Source of the DNA: Roseimicrobium gellanilyticum
GTDB lineage: Bacteria; Verrucomicrobiota; Verrucomicrobiia; Verrucomicrobiales; Verrucomicrobiaceae
DNA length: 64,000 bases
NCBI RefSeq assembly: GCF_003315205.1
Contig: NZ_QNRR01000006.1
Span: 310,001-374,000 of the forward strand
Direction of reading: 5' to 3'
Shown: positions 1-9,312 of the stretch, in pieces
Position numbering within the stretch: the first letter of the stretch is position 1
How the letters are laid out: the number at the start of each line of letters is the position of its first letter
Notes under the pieces: generated by a model
Told to the model about the DNA's origin: nothing
Databases searched by the model: none
Seen by the model: only the letters and a program-made list of their open reading frames with translations
Position numbers and translations under genes: made by a program

Positions 1-140
1 GCCTTTGGGGTCAGGCCCAGCGGCTTGAGCTGCGCCGCCAGCGCCTTGGCGGCGGGATAATTCTTGGCCTCAAGAAGCGTGGGCACACTCAATGCTGCGA
101 TGCAAATGGTGACTGAGGCTGCTCGACGGACGTAATTCAT
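1..140 (-). CDS. Partial secreted protein of unknown function (N-terminus only)
   Basis: An open frame runs from an ATG at 140 leftward off the window edge, giving 46 residues. It begins MNYVRRAASVTICIAALSV, a short basic N-terminus followed by a hydrophobic core, which reads as a Sec signal peptide. After it comes an Ala/Lys-rich stretch ending KPLGLTPK. The frame is divergent from clpX, so the 150-bp gap between them should hold both promoters. Too little is visible to name a family; the helical Ala/Leu pattern would suit a repeat-type periplasmic protein, but that is a guess. Confidence 0.6.
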   Translation of the reverse strand, partial: MNYVRRAASVTICIAALSVPTLLEAKNYPAAKALAAQLKPLGLTPK

Positions 141-292
141 GCGCGGTGGTGGGGCCCATTCTGCCTCCCTTCCTACGCGTTTTACCATCCATTTCATTCT
201 TCCCAGACCTCCTCCCTCGTTCTCCACAAAACGCTTGCGCCTGATACGCGCTCCATGCGACAGTTCCGCAACCCTCATCCCAGCCAGCAAGT

Positions 293-1573
293 ATGGCCCG
301 TGCCTCCAATCTCACCATCTGCTCCTTCTGCGGCAAAAGCCACGCGGAAGTAAAGAAGCTGATCGCCGGGCCCGGCGTGTACATCTGCGACAACTGCATC
401 GGCGTCTGCAAGTCGATCCTGGACAAGGAAGCCCAACAGGAGGTGGACACCCATCCGCCGCTGGTGGTGCCGCGTCCCTCGGACATCATGGCTGCGCTGG
501 ATCAGCATGTGATCGGCCAGGCCCACGCGAAGAAGGTGCTCAGCGTGGCGGTGCACAATCACTACAAGCGCATCCTCAGCACCCAGGCGGGTGCCGCCAG
601 TGCTGGCGCCAAGCCCGCCGCTGTGGCGGACTTCGAAGGCGTGGAAATTGAGAAGAGCAACGTGATGCTGGTGGGCCCCACCGGTTGCGGCAAGACCCTC
701 CTCGCGAAGACCCTTGCCCGAGTACTCAACGTGCCCTTCAGCATCGCGGACGCCACCACGCTGACCGAGGCCGGCTATGTGGGTGAAGACGTCGAGAACA
801 TCATCCTGCGCCTCCTTCAGGCTGCAGACTACGATGTGGCCCGCGCCGAGATCGGCATCATCTACGTGGACGAGATCGACAAGATCGGACGCAAGACGGA
901 AAACGTCAGCATCACCCGCGACGTGAGTGGTGAAGGCGTGCAGCAGGCGCTGCTCAAGATTCTGGAAGGCACCGTCTGCAACGTGCCCCCGCAAGGTGGC
1001 CGCAAGCATCCTCAACAGGAGTACATCCAGGTGAATACGGAGAACATCCTCTTCATCTGCGGTGGTGCCTTTGTCGGGCTGGAGCAGATCATGAAGCGCC
1101 GCCGCGGTGGCAAGGGTCTTGGCTTCAGCGCCGAGCTGCTCAACCGTGAAATGACGGAAGAAACACTCCGCAAGGACGTGGAACCCGAGGATCTGCTCGG
1201 CTTCGGCCTCATCCCCGAGTTCATCGGTCGTCTCCCCGTGGTCGTCGCCATGGAGCAGCTCACCGAGGACGAACTCGTGCGCGTGCTCACCGAGCCGAAG
1301 AACGCCCTCATCAAGCAGTATGCCAAGCTGCTGGGCATGGACGGCGTGGATCTCCAGGTGAACCGCGATGCACTCGGCGCCATGGCGCGTGAAGCGCTGA
1401 AGCGCGGAACAGGCGCCCGTGGTCTCCGCAGCATCCTCGAGCGCATCATGCTCGATGTGATGTATGACATCCCCAGCCGCCGCGACGTGCGCGCCGTGAC
1501 CATCACGGAAGCCGTGGTAAAGGGCGACCGCCCACCGCTGGTGAAGAAGAGCGCTGCAAAGAGTGCGGCATAA
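293..1573 (+). CDS. clpX: ATP-dependent Clp protease ATP-binding subunit ClpX
   Basis: ClpX is the AAA+ unfoldase that recognises tagged substrates and feeds them into ClpP. At 426 residues the protein has normal family length. The N-terminal C4 zinc finger is complete (Cys10, Cys13, Cys32, Cys35). Walker A is GPTGCGKT at 128-135 and Walker B has Asp193-Glu194 in [10 protein letters not shown]. The C-terminal GARGLRS sensor-2 region is present. The ClpP-docking loop reads GLGF where E. coli has IGF, a conservative change. The ATG at 293 gives the normal [14 protein letters not shown] start. No clpP lies in the window, so the peptidase is encoded elsewhere. A stem-loop follows the stop directly. 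Confidence 0.97.
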   Translation: MARASNLTICSFCGKSHAEVKKLIAGPGVYICDNCIGVCKSILDKEAQQEVDTHPPLVVPRPSDIMAALDQHVIGQAHAKKVLSVAVHNHYKRILSTQAGAASAGAKPAAVADFEGVEIEKSNVMLVGPTGCGKTLLAKTLARVLNVPFSIADATTLTEAGYVGEDVENIILRLLQAADYDVARAEIGIIYVDEIDKIGRKTENVSITRDVSGEGVQQALLKILEGTVCNVPPQGGRKHPQQEYIQVNTENILFICGGAFVGLEQIMKRRRGGKGLGFSAELLNREMTEETLRKDVEPEDLLGFGLIPEFIGRLPVVVAMEQLTEDELVRVLTEPKNALIKQYAKLLGMDGVDLQVNRDALGAMAREALKRGTGARGLRSILERIMLDVMYDIPSRRDVRAVTITEAVVKGDRPPLVKKSAAKSAA

Positions 1574-1574
1574 C

Positions 1575-1602
1575 GTAGAAGGCTTCTCCAGAAGCCTTTC
1601 AC
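1575..1602. terminator. Palindromic terminator behind clpX (copy 1 of a shared stem)
   Basis: The stop codon of clpX is followed at once by a perfect 9-bp stem, AAGGCTTCT (1579-1587) and AGAAGCCTT (1590-1598), separated by CC. The flanks GTAG and TCAC partly continue the pairing. The same core with a GG centre occurs at 1695-1728 and 24272-24299, each time behind a gene end. There is only a short T run after it, so termination strength is uncertain. Confidence 0.7.
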
Positions 1603-1633
1603 GAACACGCTGCCACGCGTTTTCGCGTGACCT

Positions 1634-1672
1634 CAAAAAAAGAGAGGGAACGCATCGTCCCCTCCCTCCGCG
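1634..1672 (-). terminator. Probable intrinsic terminator, minus strand
   Basis: Read on the minus strand, an imperfect GC-rich hairpin (GGGA...TCCC arms) is followed by a run of seven T residues, complementary to the A run near 1636. It lies about 70 bp downstream of the lactonase-like gene and would be a second stop for transcripts coming from it. Confidence 0.5.
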
Positions 1673-1694
1673 AATTGTAGTTCAATCTCTCCAC

Positions 1695-1728
1695 AAAATG
1701 GAAGGCTTCTGGAGAAGCCTTCCATTTT
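1695..1728. terminator. Long palindromic terminator, convergent position (copy 2)
   Basis: A perfect 16-bp stem (1695-1710 with 1713-1728) has a GG centre and A/T-rich ends: the left arm starts AAAATGG and the right arm ends CCATTTT. It lies between the convergent clpX and lactonase-like genes, and the A/T ends give a T tract in both directions, so it should work both ways. The central AGAAGGCTTCT-type core is shared with the elements at 1575 and 24272. Confidence 0.8.
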
Positions 1729-1734
1729 GAGATC

Positions 1735-2898
1735 TCACTTCTGCAGGAAGCGCACGCACACCGGGGCGCCCACATCGAAGGTCTGGCCGGTGGGCTTCAG
1801 CTTCCCGGTTTCCTGGTCGATGCTGAACACGGCGATGGTGCTCGAGTTCTGACCGGCGGTGATGAGCCACTTGCCCGTGGGGTCGATGCCGAAGTTGCGC
1901 GGGATGTTCACACCGGCAGGAGCATTCTCCACATAGGTGAGCTTGCCGGTCGCCGGATCCACTTTGAAGATGGCGATGGTGTCATGGCCGCGGTTGGACA
2001 CATAGACAAATTTTCCGCTGGGGTGCACCGCCGTCTCCGCCGTGGAGAACTTCGGATCCACCGCCACACCGGCAGGCAGCGTGGAAATCGTTTCCAGCGC
2101 GGTCAACGCGCCCTTGTCCGCGTCATAGCTGAAGGAGGTGACCGTGCAGGTCATCTCATTGCAGACATAGCCGTATTTCCCACTCGGGTGGAAGGCAAAG
2201 TGCCTCGGACCACCGGCCGGCGGCACTTCGGCGAAAGCAGGATCATTCGGCGTGAGCTTGCCTGCGGCCGCATCCAGCTTGTAGATGAAAACCTTGTCGC
2301 AGCCGAGGTCAGCCGCGAAGGCGAACTTGCCCGTTTTATCCACATTGATGCTGTGAGCATGAGGATCCTTCTGGCGCTTGGGATTCGCGTTGGAAGCGCC
2401 CGTGTGCTGGATGAACGAACCGTGTTCGCCAAGAGAACCATCCGCTTTCACTGGGTAGGACACCACACTGCCGCCGCCGTAGTTCGCGGCCATCACAGCC
2501 TTGCCGGAAGGGTCCACACTCACATGGCACGGGCCGCCGCCCACCGTGGGCTGCTGGTTGAGCTGGGTAAGTTTCCCCGTGGCTGCATCAATGGTGAAGG
2601 CGCTGATGGCTCCGCCAGAGGCGCCGGCAAGCTCGGATACGGAATACACAAATTTTTTATCCGGCGAGATGGCAAGGAAACTTGGGCTCTTCACTTCTGC
2701 CGCCAGTCCCAGGGGCTCCAGCTTGCCCGATTTTGAATCCAGGCCGAAGACATAGATACCCTTGCTCTCCACACGGGCATTCTTGTTGTTTGTGTAGGTG
2801 CCGACATACACGAACTGATCGCTCGCGGCCTGGACCAGAAGAGAAGAAGACGCCATCAGGCCCGCCGTGAGGATGCTGGAAAGGAATCGATGTTTCAT
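1735..2898 (-). CDS. Exported beta-propeller lactonase family protein (YbhE/6-phosphogluconolactonase-like)
   Basis: The 387-residue protein starts with a signal peptide (MKHRFLSSILTAG, then a hydrophobic core ending in VQAASD). The mature part shows the repeated blade motifs of the seven-bladed lactonase propeller: FVYVGTYTNN, FLAISPDKKFVYSVSE, CHVSVDPSGKAVMAANYGGG, DPHAHSINVD, RHFAFHPSGKYGYVCNE and FVYVSNRGHDTIA. Cytoplasmic relatives hydrolyse 6-phosphogluconolactone; an exported copy more likely acts on another sugar lactone or has no lactonase activity. The open frame extends further upstream, but only the ATG at 2898 puts the signal peptide at the N-terminus. It is divergent from the next gene. 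Confidence 0.85.
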   Translation of the reverse strand: MKHRFLSSILTAGLMASSSLLVQAASDQFVYVGTYTNNKNARVESKGIYVFGLDSKSGKLEPLGLAAEVKSPSFLAISPDKKFVYSVSELAGASGGAISAFTIDAATGKLTQLNQQPTVGGGPCHVSVDPSGKAVMAANYGGGSVVSYPVKADGSLGEHGSFIQHTGASNANPKRQKDPHAHSINVDKTGKFAFAADLGCDKVFIYKLDAAAGKLTPNDPAFAEVPPAGGPRHFAFHPSGKYGYVCNEMTCTVTSFSYDADKGALTALETISTLPAGVAVDPKFSTAETAVHPSGKFVYVSNRGHDTIAIFKVDPATGKLTYVENAPAGVNIPRNFGIDPTGKWLITAGQNSSTIAVFSIDQETGKLKPTGQTFDVGAPVCVRFLQK

Positions 2899-3044
2899 GA
2901 GGAAGAAGGGGAAAGGAACTTGCGCGCCGATTCTTTCGATTCTCCTCTGCGGTGGCAAGTCCGGGCAACCCCCAGCAAAACGTTTCTGCCGCACTTCCGA
3001 TTTTCGCGTTGACGCCCCAGTTTGTCCTTCCACCATGCTACTCC

Positions 3045-4646
3045 ATGCTGAAGAATTTGCTTAGCGTGGCGATGGTGGCCCTCGGTGTGGCCATGTTTGG
3101 AGCAGCCGCCCCTGCTCAGGACGCAATGAAATTCCAGGTGGAAGGAGCGAACCCTGGAGGCAAAGGCAGCTACAAGGGTGAGGTGGAACTGACCAAGCTG
3201 AGCTCCGCCACGGCTAAGGCGCGCTGGACCACGGGCGCCAACAAGGAAGTCACCGAAGGCATCGCCATCAAGACGGACAAGGCCATTGGCGCAGCCTACG
3301 GTGGTAAGGATCTCTACGCGCTGGCACTTTATAGCATCAAAGGAAACTCCATCGAGGCCGTCTGGACCACGGCGGCCGCTCCGAAGGAAAGCAGCACGTA
3401 CGCACTGAAGGGTTCCGATTTCCAGGGCGCGCTGAGCTTTGCCGATGGCACGCCGGGGACGGTCACCTTCACCGCGACCGGTGAGAATGTGTACAAGGTG
3501 GTGTGGCAGCTGACGAGCGGACGCTTCGAAGGCGTGGGTGTGCGGAAGGGTGATGTCCTGGCCGCGGCTAGCGGCGCGAAGGATGGCTCCTTCGGTGTCG
3601 CAGGCTATGTGCCCAAGGGGGACATCATTGATGGCAGCTGGGCGGTGAACGGCGCCACTGCCGCAGGTACGGAGGTCTGGAGCCTCCCCGGAGGATCCAC
3701 CGGTGCTTCCGCAGCACCCGTGGGAGACGGCACGAAAGTCACCTTCAGCGGGGACACCTACACCCTGAAGGACAAAAAGAGCGCGCCCGGCCAACCCACG
3801 GCGGAACTGCGCGAGTACCTGCGCGATGGTGAAACCTTCGAGGACTATCGCAAGATGGTCGGCCTGCGGACCCATGTGACCAAAGCGGATGCTGCCACCA
3901 TGGCGAAGGCTGTGCTGGCCCAGGTGCAGAAGGAACACCCCAACAGCTATGTGAAAGAGATCGTGATGCAGCCCGAGGCGGCCACCATCTTTTTCATCCT
4001 GGTGGTGGGCAATGACGCCGAGTTGAATCTCTGGCGTTATCAGAAGGCAGAGAACGGTCTTGCGAGCGCGCAATTCGTGCTGCGCAACAAGGCTCCCTAC
4101 GAAACGCAGAAGAAGTTCAAGGCGGAGCAGGACAAGAACTTCGACCAGTGGTTGGAGGAGATCTCCAGGCTGGGAGGCCAGGCCTACGACTTGGTGACGG
4201 CGAGCGCCGGCGCCACCGTGGCCGCGCCCACGGCTCCCGCTACGCCCGCGAAATCATCGTCCGAAGAGATTTCTCCCGAACTCGTAAAGGCCATCAAGGG
4301 GGACATGGACAAGTGCGGCAAGATCGCGATGGAGTTCATGGGCCATCTCAAGGGTGGAGCCACCGACAAGGCGGTGGCACTGATGAACGACAGCGCTTTT
4401 ACGGGGACTTCGCGTGATGCGTTTGCCGCCCAGCTTGCCAAGTCCAATGGTGTCTTCGGTGAGTTGAAGAGCTTCAAGCCGGACAAAAAGTCCACCACCT
4501 TCGAAATGAAAGACGGTCTGGTGAACTTCTACCTTCATGCGGACTCGGAGTACGCGAATGCCACGGTCCACGAAGTGCTGCGCTTCGTGAAGAACAAGGC
4601 GGGAGAGATCGAGTTCGTGGGATACAACCGCACCGCGAAGCAGTGA
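3045..4646 (+). CDS. Secreted protein of unknown function with a DUF4019-like C-terminus
   Basis: This 533-residue protein has a clear signal peptide (MLKNLLSVAMVALGVAMFGA, then APAQ). The first two thirds are rich in short beta-like repeats (residues roughly 25-230), with motifs such as YGGKDLYALALY repeated loosely. A middle part (roughly 250-370) contains a MVGLRTHVTKADAATMAKA segment. A Ala/Pro/Thr-rich linker near 400 precedes a final domain of about 100 residues (ELVKAIKGDMDKCGKIAMEF onward) that resembles NTF2-like DUF4019/DUF3887 modules; that match is by eye. The ATG at 3045 is chosen because upstream codons would bury the signal peptide. I do not recognise the whole protein. Confidence 0.75.
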   Translation: MLKNLLSVAMVALGVAMFGAAAPAQDAMKFQVEGANPGGKGSYKGEVELTKLSSATAKARWTTGANKEVTEGIAIKTDKAIGAAYGGKDLYALALYSIKGNSIEAVWTTAAAPKESSTYALKGSDFQGALSFADGTPGTVTFTATGENVYKVVWQLTSGRFEGVGVRKGDVLAAASGAKDGSFGVAGYVPKGDIIDGSWAVNGATAAGTEVWSLPGGSTGASAAPVGDGTKVTFSGDTYTLKDKKSAPGQPTAELREYLRDGETFEDYRKMVGLRTHVTKADAATMAKAVLAQVQKEHPNSYVKEIVMQPEAATIFFILVVGNDAELNLWRYQKAENGLASAQFVLRNKAPYETQKKFKAEQDKNFDQWLEEISRLGGQAYDLVTASAGATVAAPTAPATPAKSSSEEISPELVKAIKGDMDKCGKIAMEFMGHLKGGATDKAVALMNDSAFTGTSRDAFAAQLAKSNGVFGELKSFKPDKKSTTFEMKDGLVNFYLHADSEYANATVHEVLRFVKNKAGEIEFVGYNRTAKQ

Positions 4647-4689
4647 CCTTTCCTGTGAACATCCCACTTAGTGCGGGTGACTCAATCCC

Positions 4690-5163
4690 GTGATCCGGCA
4701 CTATTTCCACGCTTGCAAAACCTCAAGACAGGGTCTGGCGGGACTGCTGTTTGTCACTCCCATTGTGGCCATGGCCATCTACGGCTGGGCCATCTTTGAT
4801 CACCCTTTCGGGAAGGGGCTGTGTGCCTTGATTGGCGCGGGTGGCGTGGCCTCGCTGGCCGCGTACCTTTGGCACCTTTCCCACCCGAAGGTGGCGTTCA
4901 TCGAGATCAGCGAAACAGAGCTGGTCTGGAACGACATGCAGGGACTCGGCATGCGGAGGTGGGTATTCCCACTCGCCTCCATCACATCGGTTGTCGAGGG
5001 AGGGACCGAGGTCACGAGTGAGTATCTTGTCCTCAAATCGGGAATCAGGATGGAACTTCCATCCGCGCTGATCCCAGATCAGAAGGCATTTTTCCAAGCT
5101 CTGCAAACAGCGGCGCCGCACATCCACATCGAGATCGGGGACTGGCTGCCGACGCAAACATAA
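4690..5163 (+). CDS. Small membrane protein of unknown function
   Basis: A 157-residue protein starting at a GTG. Two hydrophobic segments lie at about 15-37 (GLLFVTPIVAMAIYGWAIF) and 44-66 (LCALIGAGGVASLAAYLWHL). The rest, from residue 70, is a small beta-rich domain with the pattern AFIEISETELVWNDMQG ... RRWVFPLASITSVVEG, like the PH-like domains of bacterial membrane proteins. It sits 43 bp after the previous gene and 66 bp before tgt, so it may be read with tgt. No function can be assigned. Confidence 0.6.
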   Translation: MIRHYFHACKTSRQGLAGLLFVTPIVAMAIYGWAIFDHPFGKGLCALIGAGGVASLAAYLWHLSHPKVAFIEISETELVWNDMQGLGMRRWVFPLASITSVVEGGTEVTSEYLVLKSGIRMELPSALIPDQKAFFQALQTAAPHIHIEIGDWLPTQT

Positions 5164-6713
<1,550 letters not shown>

Positions 6714-6783
6714 TCTCCTCCCCCGCGCGTTTGGTGCATCCGCACTTTGCCACCCCTACCCCTTTTCCCTCCTCACCGTTAGT

Positions 6784-9165
6784 ATGAAGTCCCTGCCACT
6801 GACCTTTTTCTGGGGCGCTGCCCTGATTTTTCTCCTGATGTTCTATATGGGCACCACGGAGCATCGGAAGAAAAAACTAGTCGGTACGATTCTCACAGTC
6901 GCGGTCAGCCTGTTCTGCATCTGGGCGGTCGACGGATGGAATGTTTTCACCAACAAGCCGCTCAATCTCAAGATGGGGATGGACCTCATTGGTGGCAGCG
7001 AATTCATCGTCCAGCTCAAACCCGGCTTGAACGAGAAGGGTGAAGAAAAACAGGTGAACCCCGACTCCGTGCAGCAGGCCATCGCCACGCTGCAAAAGCG
7101 TCTCGACCCGAACGGTTCGCTGGGCCTGACGATGACTCCCCAAGGGGACAAGCAGATCGTCATCCAGATGCCTGGGGTGGAGCCCTCTGAGATTGCCACC
7201 GTGCGTCAGCAAATCCAGCAGACGGCGCACCTTGAGTTCCGCCTCGTGCATCCTCAGAGTGAGCAGGTCCTCGCGACACACAAAGCACAGGGAGGCGGCA
7301 TCGAGCCTGGTTTTGTGGCCATGCCCTCGCGCGAGCGGAAGAACAAGCCGGATGCTCCGGAAGCTTATCTCGTGAAGAACCGCCCGGACATGGACGGCAC
7401 GCACGTGAACGAGGCCTGGGTTGCCTACCCGCCCACAGGGCTTGAAATTCTGATGAACTTCGACGGCCCCGGCTCGACGCTGTTCGGAGAACTCACCACG
7501 GCCAACGTGGGCCAGCGTTTCGCCATCATCGTGGACGGTGAAGTGCTTTCTGCCCCGGTCATCCAGACTGCCATCACGGGTGGTCACTGCGTCATCACCG
7601 GCGACTTTGAAGAGAAGGAAGCCCGCAACCTGGCCACCGCGCTGCAGAATCCGCTGAAGAACCCCATGGAGATTCTGGCAGACAACACGGTGTCCGCCCA
7701 GTTCGGTCAGGAAACCATCAAGCAGGCCATCTACACGGGTATTGCCGGTCTCATCATGACGGCCGCCTTCCTGCTCATCTACTACCGCACAGCGGGCCTC
7801 ATTGCCCTCGTGGGTCTGGTGGTGAACATGCTGATGGTCTTCGGAGCCATGTCCCTCTTCAACTTCACCATGACCATGCCCGGCATCGCCGGCATCGTGC
7901 TCACGGTCGGTATGGCGGTGGACGCGAACGTGCTCATCTACGAACGCTTGCGAGAGGAAATGAAGACGGGCAAGACCCTGGCAGCGGCGCTCGATGCCGC
8001 CTTCCACAAGGCCTTCTCCGCGATTTTCGACGCGAACTTCACGACGCTGATTTCCGCCGTCATTCTCTTCACCCTGGGAAGCGGCCTCATCAAGGGCTTC
8101 GCCATCACCCTCACGGTCGGTATCATCGGCACCCTGCTGGGCGGCCTGGTGGTAACCCGCGTGGTGTTCAACTGGTTCACGGATGCCGGCATCTTGAAGA
8201 AGATCACCGTCACCCAGATCATCCCGGAAGGTATCTTTGACATGCTGAGCAAGGCACGTCCGTTCATCATCGGCTCCTTCTCGCTGGCCGCCATTTCCGC
8301 TCTCGCCTTTGTCATCAAGGGTGAAGACGCCATCGGCATCGACTTCCGTGGCGGGGCCATCACCCGCTTCCAGGTCGCTCCCAATGCCGGCATCGACGCC
8401 CACACTGTGGAGAAGACCCTCCTGGATGCCAAGATCGACGGCACCTACGTTCAGCAAAACAGCACCGGTACCGGCCAGCAAATCAGTGTGCGTAGTGACA
8501 TGGATGACGGCCCGAAGGTGAAGGACCTGCTGGAACAAAAGTTTGCAGGCAAGCTTACGGGTGGCCAGAGCGACCGCGTGGGTGCCTCCATCGGCAAGGA
8601 CCTCGCCGTGAAGAGCATCATCGCCTTCGGCTGCGCGATGTTGGGTATCTTCCTGTACCTCGTGATCTTCTACGAGATGTCCTTCGCCATGGGAGCCATC
8701 ATCGCGCTTCTCCATGACTGCGTGATCACCATCGGCCTGGCAGTCCTTCTGGGGCAACAGCTCTCGGTGATTCACATCGGCGCGCTGCTCACGGTGGCAG
8801 GCTACTCCATCAACGACACCATCGTGGTGTTCGACCGTATCCGCGAAATCATCAAGGCGCGTACCGGTGACATTCGCGACATCATGAACGAGGCCATCTC
8901 CATGACCCTGAGCCGTACACTGCTCACCGGTGTGACAACCCTCGGCCCGATGGCGGCGCTCTACTTCTTTGGCGGCCAGGCCATGAAGGACCTCTCACTG
9001 CCGATCATCATCGGTGTGCTGGTGGGTACCTACTCCTCCATCTACATCGCCTCCCCGATCGTGCTCTGGTACGCGAAGAAGACCGGCACCAGCCTGCGTC
9101 GCCAGGTGCTGGACACGGAAGCCTCCCGCGAAGCGGCCAACAAGCCACCCGTCGTCGCGTCCTAA
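6784..9165 (+). CDS. secDF: Protein translocase SecDF (SecD-SecF fusion)
   Basis: SecDF uses the proton gradient to pull exported proteins out of the SecYEG channel. SecD and SecF are fused here in one 793-residue chain. The SecD half has two N-terminal hydrophobic segments, a large periplasmic P1 domain (roughly 70-310) and a six-helix block with GMAVDANVLIYERLREE. The SecF half starts near 500 (GEDAIGIDFRGGAITRF) and repeats the block, with GYSINDTIVVFDRIRE. The fused form is normal in many bacteria. It is third in the tgt-yajC-secDF operon, which ends at a strong hairpin. Confidence 0.95.
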   Translation: MKSLPLTFFWGAALIFLLMFYMGTTEHRKKKLVGTILTVAVSLFCIWAVDGWNVFTNKPLNLKMGMDLIGGSEFIVQLKPGLNEKGEEKQVNPDSVQQAIATLQKRLDPNGSLGLTMTPQGDKQIVIQMPGVEPSEIATVRQQIQQTAHLEFRLVHPQSEQVLATHKAQGGGIEPGFVAMPSRERKNKPDAPEAYLVKNRPDMDGTHVNEAWVAYPPTGLEILMNFDGPGSTLFGELTTANVGQRFAIIVDGEVLSAPVIQTAITGGHCVITGDFEEKEARNLATALQNPLKNPMEILADNTVSAQFGQETIKQAIYTGIAGLIMTAAFLLIYYRTAGLIALVGLVVNMLMVFGAMSLFNFTMTMPGIAGIVLTVGMAVDANVLIYERLREEMKTGKTLAAALDAAFHKAFSAIFDANFTTLISAVILFTLGSGLIKGFAITLTVGIIGTLLGGLVVTRVVFNWFTDAGILKKITVTQIIPEGIFDMLSKARPFIIGSFSLAAISALAFVIKGEDAIGIDFRGGAITRFQVAPNAGIDAHTVEKTLLDAKIDGTYVQQNSTGTGQQISVRSDMDDGPKVKDLLEQKFAGKLTGGQSDRVGASIGKDLAVKSIIAFGCAMLGIFLYLVIFYEMSFAMGAIIALLHDCVITIGLAVLLGQQLSVIHIGALLTVAGYSINDTIVVFDRIREIIKARTGDIRDIMNEAISMTLSRTLLTGVTTLGPMAALYFFGGQAMKDLSLPIIIGVLVGTYSSIYIASPIVLWYAKKTGTSLRRQVLDTEASREAANKPPVVAS

Positions 9166-9195
9166 GCTCCGCAGTCACCGTACTCGCAACCCTTT

Positions 9196-9231
9196 ATCGG
9201 CCATGCTCCCTGGTGGGCATGGCCGATTTTG
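9196..9231 (+). terminator. Rho-independent terminator of the tgt-yajC-secDF operon
   Basis: A perfect 11-bp stem, ATCGGCCATGC (9196-9206) and GCATGGCCGAT (9217-9227), has a 10-nt loop and is followed by TTTTGCTTTT. It lies 31 bp after the secDF stop. The apparent TTG start for the next frame at 9229 falls on this hairpin's tail, so that start is not used here. Confidence 0.9.
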
Positions 9232-9312
9232 CTTTTCCAGACCCCGAATAGAGATTCAGGCGTGACTTTGCTCGGGCGGACCGGTACCCTTTGGTTCTGG
9301 CGCAGTCAGTCC

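Noticed and set aside
275-1636. 453-codon open frame on the minus strand across clpX
   Set aside because: It mirrors the clpX codons; His/Leu/Ala/Asp-rich translation without family motifs is typical of an antisense shadow in GC-rich DNA.
6877-8775. 632-codon minus-strand frame across secDF
   Set aside because: Antisense shadow of a well-supported gene; low-complexity His/Gly/Asp/Glu composition with no motif.
9229-9312. Upstream TTG start for the receptor kinase
   Set aside because: It lies on the tail of the secDF terminator and would add residues unlike the kinase N-terminus; the ATG at 9313 is preferred.
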